A DNA stretch of 64,000 bases from Leptotrichia trevisanii DSM 22070 (lineage in GTDB: Bacteria > Fusobacteriota > Fusobacteriia > Fusobacteriales > Leptotrichiaceae): positions 62,001-126,000 of the forward strand of contig NZ_AXVL01000009.1 in assembly GCF_000482505.1 (NCBI RefSeq), read 5' to 3'. Both the position numbers and the translations under genes were made by a program. Below are positions 43,661 to 53,020 of the stretch, piece after piece; the first letter of the stretch is position 1; every line of letters starts with the position of its first letter. The notes beneath the pieces were generated by a model. The model worked only from the letters and a program-made list of their open reading frames with translations. It searched no databases and was not told the origin of the DNA.

Positions 43661-43705
43661 TTAATTCTAAATTCAATTTTAAAGTTATATTGTAATATTT
43701 ATTAT
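43661..43705. repeat. Dispersed AT-rich motif, copy D
   Basis: The plus-strand core TTCTAAATTCAATTTTAAAG is followed by TTATATTGTAAT. It resembles copies at 49728-49760, 52478-52520 and 53021-53065 (shared core about 25-35 bp). Confidence 0.35.
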
Positions 43706-43804
43706 TTCTGAATTATTGTACCATCATCAAATTTGATTTTGCTTATAAAGTCGTGTAAAAAAATTTAATAAAGTCTTTTTTATTTGCACTTTTCTAAAAA
43801 AATG

Positions 43805-44503
43805 CTAAATATTTCTCAATGCGTCAACTAATTCTGTCTTTGAAGCTGTCTTTGCATCCACACCTTTTATAATTCTGGCAGGTGTTCCAGCCACAACAAC
43901 ACCTTCCGGCACATTTTCCGTAACAACAGCCCCAGCCGCAACAACTGAACCTTTTCCTACTCTCACACCTTCCAGTACAACTGCATTTGCTCCAACAACA
44001 ACGTCATCTTCAATAACCACCGGATCTGCTGAAGGCGGCTCAATAACTCCTGCAAGCACCGCTCCTGCTCCGATGTGGCAATTTTTACCAACTTTTGCAC
44101 GTCCGCCAAGCACAACATTCATATCAATCATTGTTCCTTCACCAATTTCAGCACCAATATTTATAACTGATCCCATCATAATAACGGCTCTGTCCCCAAT
44201 GCTAACTTTATCACGTATAAATACTCCTGGCTCAATTCTGGCATTAATATTTTTAATATCAAGCATAGGCACACCAGAATTTCTTCTGTCATTTTTTAAA
44301 TAATAATTTGACAGATTATTCTCATTAATAATTTTTTCAATTTCTTCCCAGTCGCCGAATACAACTTTTAACCCTTCTTTTCCAATAACTTTACAAGAAT
44401 AGGTATTTTTTATTTCTTCATCTGTGTAAAGTTCCACAGGTGTCGTTTTCTTGGCATCGGCAATATATTGAATAATCTCCTTTGATTTTTCTAATTCTGT
44501 CAT
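43805..44503 (-). CDS. dapH: 2,3,4,5-tetrahydropyridine-2,6-dicarboxylate N-acetyltransferase
   Basis: A 232-residue enzyme of the acetyl branch of diaminopimelate/lysine synthesis. The N-terminal part ([17 protein letters not shown]) and the left-handed beta-helix hexapeptide repeats ([29 protein letters not shown] and following) match DapH. The acyl-CoA site [39 protein letters not shown] is also characteristic. GGAGGAAT precedes the ATG. Diaminopimelate is needed for the wall; neighbours are unrelated. Confidence 0.95.
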   Translation of the reverse strand: MTELEKSKEIIQYIADAKKTTPVELYTDEEIKNTYSCKVIGKEGLKVVFGDWEEIEKIINENNLSNYYLKNDRRNSGVPMLDIKNINARIEPGVFIRDKVSIGDRAVIMMGSVINIGAEIGEGTMIDMNVVLGGRAKVGKNCHIGAGAVLAGVIEPPSADPVVIEDDVVVGANAVVLEGVRVGKGSVVAAGAVVTENVPEGVVVAGTPARIIKGVDAKTASKTELVDALRNI

Positions 44504-44640
44504 TCTATTCCTCCATTTTGATTTTAAATTTTATCTTCTGAATTATAAAAATTTCTAAACATTGATATTTTTACTATTTTATCATCTTTTCTCTATTTTT
44601 ACAACTATTAAATAAATTTTGAAAAAGTTTAAGTAGGTAA

Positions 44641-44672
44641 AAAAGAAAAAAGAACTTTCATAATAAAAGCTC
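44641..44672 (-). terminator. Intrinsic terminator of nrdDG
   Basis: GAGCTTT and AAAGTTC pair (one G-U) around TATTATG, followed by a T-rich tract on the minus strand, just downstream of the nrdG stop. Confidence 0.75.
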
Positions 44673-44682
44673 CCTAACAAAA

Positions 44683-45207
44683 TCAAATAAAAAAATCCTC
44701 TTTTTTAATAATTCTCTGATTGCTACTCCCCCTGAACTTCAAGTTTGGATCATACAGCTCCTTCACAAACCGCCCATCCACCAAAACATCCACATACTCA
44801 AGGCACTTTCTTCTAAGTTCATCTTCACGTACCTGTTCAAGTGTGTAACCTGTATAAAGCCAAATATTCTTTTTTGTCTTTTTTTTCAAAAACTTCAGCA
44901 CTTTTAACATATCCACTGGATTAAAAAGTGGATCACCTCCACTTATTGTGATTCCGTCAAGTAATGTATTTTCATTTATTTCCTTGGCAATTTCTTCCAA
45001 TTTTTCATAAGTCAGTACATTTCCGTGCTTCGGATTCCATGAATACTCATTATGGCAACCAGGACAAGCATGAGAGCAGCCGGCAAAATAAAGCGAATAT
45101 CTAAGTCCAACACCATCAACGATTGTTTCCTTATAAGTCATTAAAAGCCTTAATGTAAAATCATTTTTCAAATTTTTTTCTGATGTTTTGACTTTGACTT
45201 TATTCAC
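44683..45207 (-). CDS. nrdG: Anaerobic ribonucleoside-triphosphate reductase activating protein
   Basis: A 174-residue radical SAM enzyme that generates the glycyl radical on NrdD. The [4Fe-4S] motif is FAGCSHACPGCHN (CxxxCxxC), and ITISGGDPLFNP is the SAM-binding Gly-rich motif. The start is a GTG at 45207 with AGAGGT upstream. It lies 32 bp after nrdD in the same transcription unit, with a terminator behind it. Confidence 0.95.
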   Translation of the reverse strand: MNKVKVKTSEKNLKNDFTLRLLMTYKETIVDGVGLRYSLYFAGCSHACPGCHNEYSWNPKHGNVLTYEKLEEIAKEINENTLLDGITISGGDPLFNPVDMLKVLKFLKKKTKKNIWLYTGYTLEQVREDELRRKCLEYVDVLVDGRFVKELYDPNLKFRGSSNQRIIKKEDFFI

Positions 45208-45239
45208 TTTAATTTACCTCTTTCTCACAAATCTCAAAA

Positions 45240-47432
45240 TTATTTTACCCCGTGTTTTACTCTGTCATGCTCTTCAGCCTGTTTTGCACTGTTCCAGCTG
45301 TCCAGATCTCCAGTTAGATAACCTGTTATTCTTCTGATTCTGGAAATATTATGGCTTCCACAAATTGGGCATTTGTCATAAATTATCGCTTCCGTTCCGC
45401 AATCCCTACATCTGTCAACAGGATGGTTTATTGAACCATAGCCTATTCCAGTATCTTTCATCACTTTTACAATTTTTAGCATAACACCCATATTTTTACG
45501 TGCCTCCCCATCCAGTTCCACATAAGTGATATGTCCACCTCTTGTTAATTTATGAAATGGTGCCTCTTTTCTTATTTTATCAAAAAGACTGATTTCCTTT
45601 TTTACGTCAATATGGAACGAGTTTACATAATAATCCCTGTCTGTCACGTTTTTAATTACTCCAAACTCATCTTTATCAATACGTAGGAATCTTCCAGCCA
45701 GACTTTCAGCAGGAGTTGCCAGAATCGAATAGTTCAAATGATATTTGTCCCTGAACTCATCTGCAACAAATCCCATTTTTTCAATCGTATCATAAAGTGT
45801 TTTATAAGCAACTTCACTTGTTCCATGTTCTGCGTCAAACAAGGCATACATCGCATTTGCTCCACCTACAAATCCTATCGAAAGTGAACCTGTATTTATC
45901 GCTTCCCCCACTTCCTCATTTCCATCCTTTACACCAAGCCCCTTCCACAAGTTATTGCTTCTCATAAATGGAAATTGCTTTGCCAGAGCTGTTTTCTGGA
46001 AATTGTAACGCTCGTAAAGCTGTTCTCCTGCAAGATAAGTCAGTTCCAGCACTTTTTCCTGAAATTCCTCTGTCAATAATTCAATTTTTTTATTATTTTT
46101 TTCTTCCTCATTTGCAAATTTGCCAGCCTTTTCCATTTCTGCAATCTCATTTTCCACATTTTTTCTTGTTAAAATTGCAATTCTAGGAAAATTTATGCTC
46201 GTAAACGACAAATTCCCACGTCCAAGACTGCTTTTTTCTCCGTTTATATTTTCAAAGACACGTGTTCGGCAGCCCATTGTAGCAATTTCATATTTATATC
46301 TTTCAGGATCATCCATTCTCCATTTTTCATGCTTATTAAATTCTGAATCCAAAAATACAAAGTTCGGAAACAGTCTTCTGCTCGAAGTTTCACAAGACAA
46401 CAGTAATAAATCAAAATTTGGTGCTTCAAAATTTATTTTTTTATTTTCAAAATCATTCTCATAGGAAATTTTTTGATTTCTTGCACTTTCCAAAGCCGCA
46501 TCAAAATCGCTTTGAGCCAAATTATAGTCATTTTCAGTGTAATTAAGCCCTTCCTTCACTTTAAAAATCTGTATTGGGAAAATTGGAGTTTCATTTTTTC
46601 CAAGCCCGCTGGAAGTTGCCTTCAACAACTCACGAATAACCATCCGTCCTTCCTCAGAAGTATCCGTTCCATAATTTATCGAAGAAAATACAACTTGATT
46701 TCCTCCACGTGAGTGCATTGTGTTCAAATTGTGTAAAAATCCTTCCATTGCCTGATAAGTTTCATTTTTAGTATCATCATATGCTTCTACCAATAATTTT
46801 ATTAAGTCATTTTTATTTATTTTAAAATGTTCTCCAAGCAGTTTTATCTCATTTTCATTACACTTAATTGATGAAATATTTTTTAACAGAAATTCTTTTG
46901 CATTTTTTTCATATTCCTGCGTAATTTCCACTCCATTTCTAATTTCAACAAAGCTCAAAATTCTTCTTCTCAGGTGCCGTCTAAACGATTTTAACACACC
47001 TTTTGCCATATAGAAATCAAATGCGGGTATTGCCTGTCCGCCGTGCTGTTCATTCTGGTTTGTCTGAAAAATAATGGTAGCAAGCGTCGCATAAGTGGAA
47101 ATGCTCTGTGCTTCACGAATATATCCATGCTTTGTATAAAATCCCTTTTCAAACATATCCGCCAAGTCATACTGCAAACAAGTCGTAGTCTTGCTGGAAT
47201 AAAAATCCAAGTCGTGAATATGAATAAGCCCCTTTTCATGAGCTTCCTTAAATCTTGGCGACACCAAATTTTCCAAAGCGTAAATCTTTGACACTTCACT
47301 TGCAAACTTCATCATCTGTCCTGCTGGTGTCATTGAAGACATATTGGCATTCTCATTGCATGTATCATTGCTCTCAACATTCACTATCCCTGCTATTATA
47401 TTTTTTAAATTTTCTGTCAATTGTGGTTGCAT
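45240..47432 (-). CDS. nrdD: Anaerobic ribonucleoside-triphosphate reductase
   Basis: A 730-residue class III reductase making deoxyribonucleotides under anoxia with formate. The N-terminal region has HIHDLDFYSSKTTTCLQ and the active-site segments include GGNQVVFSSINYGTDTS. The C-terminal zinc site is CRDCGTEAIIYDKCPICGS, and the glycyl radical segment is RRITGYLTGDLDSWN (Gly of ITGY). There is no N-terminal ATP-cone visible. Upstream lie two NrdR boxes 32 bp apart. Confidence 0.97.
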   Translation of the reverse strand: MQPQLTENLKNIIAGIVNVESNDTCNENANMSSMTPAGQMMKFASEVSKIYALENLVSPRFKEAHEKGLIHIHDLDFYSSKTTTCLQYDLADMFEKGFYTKHGYIREAQSISTYATLATIIFQTNQNEQHGGQAIPAFDFYMAKGVLKSFRRHLRRRILSFVEIRNGVEITQEYEKNAKEFLLKNISSIKCNENEIKLLGEHFKINKNDLIKLLVEAYDDTKNETYQAMEGFLHNLNTMHSRGGNQVVFSSINYGTDTSEEGRMVIRELLKATSSGLGKNETPIFPIQIFKVKEGLNYTENDYNLAQSDFDAALESARNQKISYENDFENKKINFEAPNFDLLLLSCETSSRRLFPNFVFLDSEFNKHEKWRMDDPERYKYEIATMGCRTRVFENINGEKSSLGRGNLSFTSINFPRIAILTRKNVENEIAEMEKAGKFANEEEKNNKKIELLTEEFQEKVLELTYLAGEQLYERYNFQKTALAKQFPFMRSNNLWKGLGVKDGNEEVGEAINTGSLSIGFVGGANAMYALFDAEHGTSEVAYKTLYDTIEKMGFVADEFRDKYHLNYSILATPAESLAGRFLRIDKDEFGVIKNVTDRDYYVNSFHIDVKKEISLFDKIRKEAPFHKLTRGGHITYVELDGEARKNMGVMLKIVKVMKDTGIGYGSINHPVDRCRDCGTEAIIYDKCPICGSHNISRIRRITGYLTGDLDSWNSAKQAEEHDRVKHGVK

Positions 47433-47546
47433 TTCTATTCCTCCCTCATTTTCTACACTTGTTCTCTCATCCTTAAAAATTCACAAACCATCAATTCCCA
47501 GTCCCCTTCTAATTATCAATAACCCAATCATCATTTTAACAAAAAA

Positions 47547-47594
47547 ACACTATATATAGTTTTGATAACATAATGATAACACAATATTTTGTGT
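47547..47594 (-). promoter_or_regulatory. Pair of NrdR boxes upstream of nrdD
   Basis: ACACTATATATAGTTT (47547-47562, one mismatch) and ACACAATATTTTGTGT (47579-47594, no mismatch) match the NrdR consensus ACACWATATNTNGTGT. Their centres are 32 bp apart, the usual three-turn spacing. They lie 115-162 bp upstream of the nrdD start. Confidence 0.85.
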
Positions 47595-47965
47595 TTTTCA
47601 AGTTTCATAAAAAATATATATAATTCCATAAAAAGCCAATCTTGTAAAATTTTTTCATTTCTTACCCCATTATTTTTGATAAAAAAAATTTATTTATTTT
47701 CCTTTAATCATATATTTTGTAAATTTTTCAACTCAACTTTTCCACATTTTCAAATACAATCTAATACTATTCCCCATTTAAACAGCAAATGTTTAATTAG
47801 CAAAGAATTACAACTTCTTGTCCTTAACATAGTTTCTATTTTTTAATGGAATTTAGTATTAGATTTTTGGGTTAATAAATTTCATTTAAAACAGTTAAAT
47901 AACTAAATTAAAAAATAATTATTTTAATAGTTTTAAAATATATTCTTAGCAAGGTAAATCATCAA

Positions 47966-48020
47966 ATAAAAAATGTACCTCAAAACTTTCCAATTGTTAT
48001 TATCCAGTTTGTTGGTACAT
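47966..48020 (-). terminator. Terminator of trxB
   Basis: ATGTACC (47973-47979) and GGTACAT (48014-48020) form the base of a long stem with inner CAAAACT/AGTTTG pairing. TTTTTTATTT follows on the minus strand. Confidence 0.7.
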
Positions 48021-48051
48021 ATTTAATATTTTACTTTTTAAAATTTTAGAA

Positions 48052-48987
48052 TTATAAGTTATTTTCCCTTAAATATTCTTCTACATCAAGTCCTGCAATG
48101 GCACCACTTCCTGCTGCAATTATTGCCTGCTGGTATCTGTTGTCCTGAACATCACCCGCTGCGAAAATTCCGTTAGTGCTTGTTTTTGAGGATTTTCCTT
48201 TTGTTACAATGTAGCCTCTGTCGTCAATTTCGATTTTTCCTTCAAGAAATTTTGTATTTGGAGTTCTTCCGATTGCTACAAAAATTCCATCTGTTGATAA
48301 AGTCTCAGTTTCACCTGTCTTGTTGTTTATAAGCTCTATTCCTGTAACTTTTTCATCAGCTAGCACTTTTTTGGGGGTGTAGTCTAATTTCCACTCGATT
48401 TTTTCATTATCTCTTGCTCTTTGCTGCATAATAGCAGAAGCACGTAATGTATCTCTTCTGTTAATGATTGTAACTTTGTTCACAAATTTTGTTAGAAATA
48501 CAGCTTCTTCCATCGCAGTATCTCCACCACCGATTACAACAACATCTTTCCCACGATAGAAAAATCCGTCACAAGTGGCACATGCACTGACTCCTTTTCC
48601 TATACTTTCCTTTTCATTTTCAATTCCAAGATATTTTGCACTTGCTCCTGTTGATAAGATTACTGTTTTTGTTTCTATGATATTTCCGTTATCCAAATGT
48701 AATTTAAATGTTTTTTTGCCATTATTTTCAACATCTTCAATATCTTTTACAACTGCCTGCAGAAATTCAGTTCCAAAATTTTTAGATTGAGCCTTTATGT
48801 CCTCTACTAGCTGTGGGCCTGAAATTCCTTGTGGAAATCCTGGAAAGTTTTCAACTTCTGTTGTAGTTGTAAGCTGTCCTCCAGGTTCCATTCCATTTAT
48901 TACTATGTTTTTTAGTCCTGCACGGCTTAGATAGATTGCGGCTGTCAGTCCTGCGGGCCCTGATCCTATAATTACTGAATCATACAT
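48052..48987 (-). CDS. trxB: Thioredoxin-disulfide reductase
   Basis: A protein of about 311 residues reducing thioredoxin with NADPH. The FAD motif is VIIGSGPAGLTAAIYLSRAG, the redox-active disulfide is SACATCDGFF (CATC), the NADPH motif is VVVIGGGDTAMEEAVFL, and the C-terminal FAD motif is GIFAAGDVQDNRYQQA. The ATG at 48987 is preferred; the ATG at 48999 has its SD directly adjacent. It lies downstream of trxA on the same strand, with a hairpin between. Confidence 0.96.
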   Translation of the reverse strand: MYDSVIIGSGPAGLTAAIYLSRAGLKNIVINGMEPGGQLTTTTEVENFPGFPQGISGPQLVEDIKAQSKNFGTEFLQAVVKDIEDVENNGKKTFKLHLDNGNIIETKTVILSTGASAKYLGIENEKESIGKGVSACATCDGFFYRGKDVVVIGGGDTAMEEAVFLTKFVNKVTIINRRDTLRASAIMQQRARDNEKIEWKLDYTPKKVLADEKVTGIELINNKTGETETLSTDGIFVAIGRTPNTKFLEGKIEIDDRGYIVTKGKSSKTSTNGIFAAGDVQDNRYQQAIIAAGSGAIAGLDVEEYLRENNL

Positions 48988-49105
48988 ATTTTTCACCATT
49001 CCTTTTTTGCAATTTTTCGTTTTATAAATTATGACTGAATCTCACTAAAATTAAAAAAATTTATTGACTGAGTAAAATCATAATTAAATTTATTTTTTAA
49101 TATTA

Positions 49106-49142
49106 AAGCCTAGCAAAATTGAAAAACAACTGCTAGACTTTT
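49106..49142. terminator. Hairpin between trxA and trxB
   Basis: AAAGCCTAGCA and TGCTAGACTTT pair with one mismatch. The T-run is better on the plus strand, so termination of trxA may be partial. Confidence 0.5.
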
Positions 49143-49182
49143 TCTATAAATATTTCTTTAAGTAATATATTTTATTTAACTT

Positions 49183-49494
49183 TTATAATACTTGGTTTAC
49201 TTCTTCATAAAGTGCTTCTTTTGAGTGTAATCCAACTAATTTTTTAACAGGTTTTCCATCCTTGAATAAAATTAATGTAGGTATGCTTTGGATTCCAAAA
49301 GATTGTGCCAGTTCCAATTGTTCATCCACGTTTACTTTTCCAACTGTAGCTTTTCCTTCCATTTCCCCTGAAAATTCTTCAATAATAGGAAGCTGCATTT
49401 TACAAGGGCCGCACCATTCTGCCCAGAAATCTACTAAAGCCACTCCATTTGCAATACTTTTTTCAAAATTATCTTTGTTTAAACTTAATGCCAT
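49183..49494 (-). CDS. trxA: Thioredoxin
   Basis: A 103-residue thioredoxin with the active site AEWCGPCKMQLP and the cis-proline segment SFGIQSIPTLILFKDGKPV. It donates electrons to reductases and reduces protein disulfides. It faces an ArsR-rhodanese regulator across an intergenic region that contains a palindromic operator overlapping its probable promoter. Confidence 0.97.
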   Translation of the reverse strand: MALSLNKDNFEKSIANGVALVDFWAEWCGPCKMQLPIIEEFSGEMEGKATVGKVNVDEQLELAQSFGIQSIPTLILFKDGKPVKKLVGLHSKEALYEEVNQVL

Positions 49495-49590
49495 TTTACA
49501 TCAACCTCTTTCTTTAATTATTTTTACTAAGTTTGTAATTTACAGTTTATTTTTTAAAAAAATTATGTTATACTATTTTTATAAAATCAA

Positions 49591-49614
49591 CTATTCAATT
49601 AATCAATTGAATAG
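49591..49614. promoter_or_regulatory. Palindromic operator, probably for the ArsR-rhodanese regulator
   Basis: CTATTCAATT (49591-49600) and AATTGAATAG (49605-49614) form a perfect 10-bp inverted repeat with a 4-bp spacer. Each arm contains TTGAAT. Read leftward this is a -35 box 17 bp from TAGTAT for trxA; read rightward it can serve the regulator. ArsR-family operators are typically such AT-rich inverted repeats. Confidence 0.65.
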
Positions 49615-49727
49615 TATCATATTTAAAATAAATTGTCAATATTTTTATTACAAAATTTTAAAAATGTGCTCAAACTGCTTCAATATTAAATTGGTTAAGA
49701 TTAAATGAACGTGGGGCTTAAAATAAT

Positions 49728-49760
49728 CGTAACTTTCGAATCTAATTTTAAAGAAATTTG
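49728..49760. repeat. Dispersed AT-rich motif, copy C
   Basis: CGTAACTTTCGAATCTAATT followed by TTAAAG resembles copies at 52478-52520 and 53021-53065. It lies 36 bp before the ArsR-rhodanese start. Confidence 0.35.
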
Positions 49761-49795
49761 GTGTAAATACGGAAAGTAAAAAGGAGCTGAATTAA

Positions 49796-50452
49796 ATGGA
49801 TAAAATATGTGAAAATTATAAAAATAGCCTGTATTCCGGATTGTCAAAAATTGGGAAATGCCTGTCCAGCGAGAAAAGAATTGAAATACTGGATTTGCTT
49901 GTGCAGGGAGCAAAAACTGTGGAAAGTATTTCAAATGAAACAGGAATGAGTATTGCTAATACTTCAAGACACTTGCAGGTTTTAAAGGATGGTAATCTGG
50001 TTGTTTGTGAAAAAAAGGGGAATTATGTTGTTTATGAGATTGCAAATACGCAGATAATTGACTTGGTGTATCTTCTGATTGGGGTAGGGGAGCAGCAGCT
50101 TTCGGATATTCAGCGAATACACAGTGAATTTAATGACAGTTGTATGAAAATTCGTCCAATTACACTGGAACAGGCTTATGAAATGGCAAAAAATAAAGAA
50201 ACATTGATAATTGACTTACGTCCAGCAGATGAATTTAATTCAAGCCATATAGAGAATGCGATAAATATTCCAATGAAAAATCTTGAAGAAAATCTAAAAA
50301 AATTACCAAAAAATAAGGAAATAATCGTTTATTGCAGAGGAAGAAACTGTGCCTATGCAAATCTTGCTTCCAAACTTTTGAATGATAACGGATTTCATGC
50401 TTATAGCCTGAATCAGAGTTATTATGATTGGCAGAAGTATAGTGACTTCTAA
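49796..50452 (+). CDS. ArsR-family transcriptional regulator with C-terminal rhodanese domain
   Basis: A 218-residue protein. Residues 15-95 are a winged helix with recognition region ISNETGMSIANTSRHLQVLKDG. Residues about 118-215 are a rhodanese domain with IDLRPADEFNSSHIENAINIP and the active loop VYCRGRNCAYA. The loop carries the catalytic Cys of CRGRNC and a second Cys five residues later. Such fusions can couple sulfur or redox chemistry to DNA binding. It diverges from trxA, so control of thioredoxin by persulfide or disulfide state is an inference. AAGGAGCTG precedes the ATG. Confidence 0.88.
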   Translation: MDKICENYKNSLYSGLSKIGKCLSSEKRIEILDLLVQGAKTVESISNETGMSIANTSRHLQVLKDGNLVVCEKKGNYVVYEIANTQIIDLVYLLIGVGEQQLSDIQRIHSEFNDSCMKIRPITLEQAYEMAKNKETLIIDLRPADEFNSSHIENAINIPMKNLEENLKKLPKNKEIIVYCRGRNCAYANLASKLLNDNGFHAYSLNQSYYDWQKYSDF

Positions 50453-50496
50453 TTTCTAATGGGGTTTAGTATAAAATAGAGCTATTATAATAAAAA

Positions 50497-50525
50497 GACT
50501 ATTTCAAAAAAATTTTTGAGATAGC
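50497..50525. terminator. Bidirectional terminator between convergent genes
   Basis: GACTATTTCAAAA pairs with the TTTTTGAGATAGCC arm; T-rich tracts flank both sides. It serves the ArsR-rhodanese gene and the 5'-nucleotidase gene. Confidence 0.7.
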
Positions 50526-50535
50526 CTCTATTTTT

Positions 50536-52329
50536 TTAATATTTAAATTTTACATTTGAAGATTCAGGCCTTCCAACTGTTTTTTTCTCCTTGACATAGT
50601 TTATAAATGAAGTTTCAACACCTAAATGTGTATTTGTCCCTTCTCTTCCTGGAGTTGAGGTGATTTTACCAAAAGTTGTATATCCATCTTTTCCTGCAGC
50701 AATATATGAATTTGTTCCTACAGTATAAGTTTTTTTGGCATCAATTGGAACCCATTTATTTGTTTTTGCGTCTAGCACTTCAATTTTTTTAACTCTTGTC
50801 CCTAAAGTTCCTTCCCTAGTTGCTTCAAATCTTATTCCTGCTCCATAAGGGAATGCTCCTGAAGATCCTCCGTCAAGTGCAAAGTTCAATGAATCTTCTA
50901 TGACTTGTTTTATTTCTGCACCATTCATTTTTAAAATGTAAATAGTATTTGAAGTAAATGGAAGTAATGTATAAGCATCATCATAGGAAATTTTTCCCGG
51001 AGTTAAAGATATTCTTACCCCTCCTGAATTTAATATTACCATGTCAATATTACCCGTTCCCATATTTTTAAGCGTGTGTAGAACTGTTTCAGATACAAGT
51101 GTTGTAGCTAAAGATCCTTCCGGATTTTTATCATTAGGTATTCTGTTTGCAGATCCACCAGGGATTTCCTGTGTTATATTTCCTATTTCCTTTTTACCCA
51201 GCTCATTTTTTTCTGCTTTATATCTTGCGAGCACTTTTTGGGCAGCAGGATCTTCTTTGACAAATTTTATATCTTTACGGCTGTTTACATATTTGATAAT
51301 ATCTTCTTTTTCTTTTCCTTGAAGCTGACTTTTTTCACCTTTGTCATTTTTAACTTCAAACAAGTTATCTCCAATAACTATTGTAGGTTCCGCCTTTAAT
51401 TCAGTAACTACACCCTTATCGTTGAATTTAATTTTCATATTTCCTACCATATGTGAATAACACCATGCTTCTGCAACATATACAGGCTCCCCTGCCGGTG
51501 ACATTATTTTTTTAGGATATTCCGCAACAGGCTTTAATCCATATTCTTTATAGCTTTCTCCCAATAGATAGTGAGTATCTCCTGTAATAATAACATCTAT
51601 TCCCGAAACTTTTTCAGCGATTTCAAGATTTTTTTCATATCCTGCATGTGATAGGAAAATTATCTTGTTGATTCCTTTTGCCTGAAGTTCTGCTACCATT
51701 TTTTTGGCTGTTTCAACTTCATCGTGAAATTTTATATCTTTTCCAGGACTTGAAGATTCAATGGTTTTTCCTACTACATCTAATCCCACAATGGCAACAT
51801 CCTGTCCATCTATTTTTTTAATTACGTAAGGAGTCCATTTTCCCTCCAAAATACTTCCCTTATCAGGAATAACATTAGCTGAAACTACAGGTATCTTTAA
51901 TTCATCAAGGAAATTTTTTAAGACAGTATTACCATCATCAAATTCATGATTTCCTAAAGTGAACAAGTCAAAATGTCCTACATTCATAAGTGCCGCATCA
52001 GCTTTTCCTTTAAACAAAGTGTAATACAATGTTCCAGAAAGAGCATCTCCTGCATGCAATACCAGATTATTTTTACTAGATTTTTTTAAATCTGTTATTC
52101 TTTGAATCATTCTTGGCATTCCACCAACGTTGACAGTGACTTTTTTCCCATTAAGAACTAAGTCCATTTTTTCTTCTTCAAGATGTGAATGGTGATCGTT
52201 AATGTGGATTAAATTTAATTCCAGTGTTTTAGCTGAAAGTCTGTTTTTTGAAGCCGTTTTTTTTCTAGTTGCTCCCATAGCTGATATGCTTATAGCCGCC
52301 GCTAACCCTAATAAAATTAATTTTTTCAT
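50536..52329 (-). CDS. Secreted 5'-nucleotidase / UshA-like metallophosphatase
   Basis: A 597-residue exported protein with a signal peptide (MKKLILLGLAAAISISAMGA). The N-terminal metallophosphatase domain has LIHINDHHSHLE, VLHAGDALSGTLYYTLFKG, FTLGNHEFDDG and IDVIITGDTHYLLG. The C-terminal 5'-nucleotidase domain has VILNSGGVRISLTPGKISYDDAYTLLPF and AAGKDGYTTF. It releases phosphate from nucleotides outside the inner membrane for salvage. No LPXTG or membrane anchor is seen. AGGAGG precedes the ATG. Confidence 0.92.
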   Translation of the reverse strand: MKKLILLGLAAAISISAMGATRKKTASKNRLSAKTLELNLIHINDHHSHLEEEKMDLVLNGKKVTVNVGGMPRMIQRITDLKKSSKNNLVLHAGDALSGTLYYTLFKGKADAALMNVGHFDLFTLGNHEFDDGNTVLKNFLDELKIPVVSANVIPDKGSILEGKWTPYVIKKIDGQDVAIVGLDVVGKTIESSSPGKDIKFHDEVETAKKMVAELQAKGINKIIFLSHAGYEKNLEIAEKVSGIDVIITGDTHYLLGESYKEYGLKPVAEYPKKIMSPAGEPVYVAEAWCYSHMVGNMKIKFNDKGVVTELKAEPTIVIGDNLFEVKNDKGEKSQLQGKEKEDIIKYVNSRKDIKFVKEDPAAQKVLARYKAEKNELGKKEIGNITQEIPGGSANRIPNDKNPEGSLATTLVSETVLHTLKNMGTGNIDMVILNSGGVRISLTPGKISYDDAYTLLPFTSNTIYILKMNGAEIKQVIEDSLNFALDGGSSGAFPYGAGIRFEATREGTLGTRVKKIEVLDAKTNKWVPIDAKKTYTVGTNSYIAAGKDGYTTFGKITSTPGREGTNTHLGVETSFINYVKEKKTVGRPESSNVKFKY

Positions 52330-52477
52330 GTTTCCTCCTTATAAGTTTTTATTTTTTCAATATGATTATATCCTAACTTTTTTAAAAATCAAGAATAATT
52401 TAATATTTTTCAAATATACTTAAACTTCTTTAAAATCAAATCATTAAAAATTAAAGAGACTTAAAATTTGAGTAAAT

Positions 52478-52520
52478 CATAACTTTTAAATTCTGTTTTA
52501 AAGTAGTTTTATTGTAATTT
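52478..52520. repeat. Dispersed AT-rich motif, copy A
   Basis: CATAACTTTTAAATTCTGTT continues TTAAAGTAGTTTTATTGTAA. It resembles the copies at 53021-53065 and 49728-49760. Confidence 0.35.
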
Positions 52521-52929
52521 ATTTATCCAAACGATTTTCTTTTATTAAATCAAAATATTTATTTAATGACGGGGAACCAAAGTTATTTAACCATTCCTGT
52601 TTTGGAATTGTGCAGTATTTGGAATAATATTTTGTGGTAACATTTACGGGATTTTTTTCATTCCCGAATAATCCTTCCTCCTGTATTATTCTTCCATAAG
52701 TGCTTAAAGAAGAATTAAATGTATCTATCATTTCCATATTTTTGTTATCTTCGTGAAATGAACGGAGTAAAACCTGCTTTATAATAAATCTGCATCGAAA
52801 GTCTCCCGGGAATATTTCCTGCACGTTTTTAAAAGTATCATCAAATTTCTTATCTTTAAAGGGATCTTTTATATTTCCAAACGAAATTATATTCATCATC
52901 AAAAATAAATATATTGCCACTTTTTTCAT
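52519..52929 (-). CDS. Small secreted protein of unknown function
   Basis: A 136-residue protein with a signal peptide (MKKVAIYLFLMMNIISFGNI) and one Cys near position 45 in FRCRFIIKQ plus one in YCTIPKQEW. No family recognised. The ATG at 52929 has AAGGATGG upstream; an earlier in-frame ATG at 52965 would read through that SD. Stand-alone gene. Confidence 0.65.
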   Translation of the reverse strand: MKKVAIYLFLMMNIISFGNIKDPFKDKKFDDTFKNVQEIFPGDFRCRFIIKQVLLRSFHEDNKNMEMIDTFNSSLSTYGRIIQEEGLFGNEKNPVNVTTKYYSKYCTIPKQEWLNNFGSPSLNKYFDLIKENRLDK

Positions 52930-53020
52930 AATAACCATCCTTTCTTTTTTTCTATCATCCCACATTTATTCTAAAAACTATACTCAAATCGTCTAAAAAT
53001 AAAATTTTATATAACATATT

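Larger units (their letters stand above)
47433..48051. other. Long AT-rich intergenic region holding the nrdD promoter
   Basis: About 620 bp. It contains the two NrdR boxes and, near the trxB end, a hairpin terminator. The middle (47600-47960) is low-complexity AT sequence with no SD-led ORF. Confidence 0.5.
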
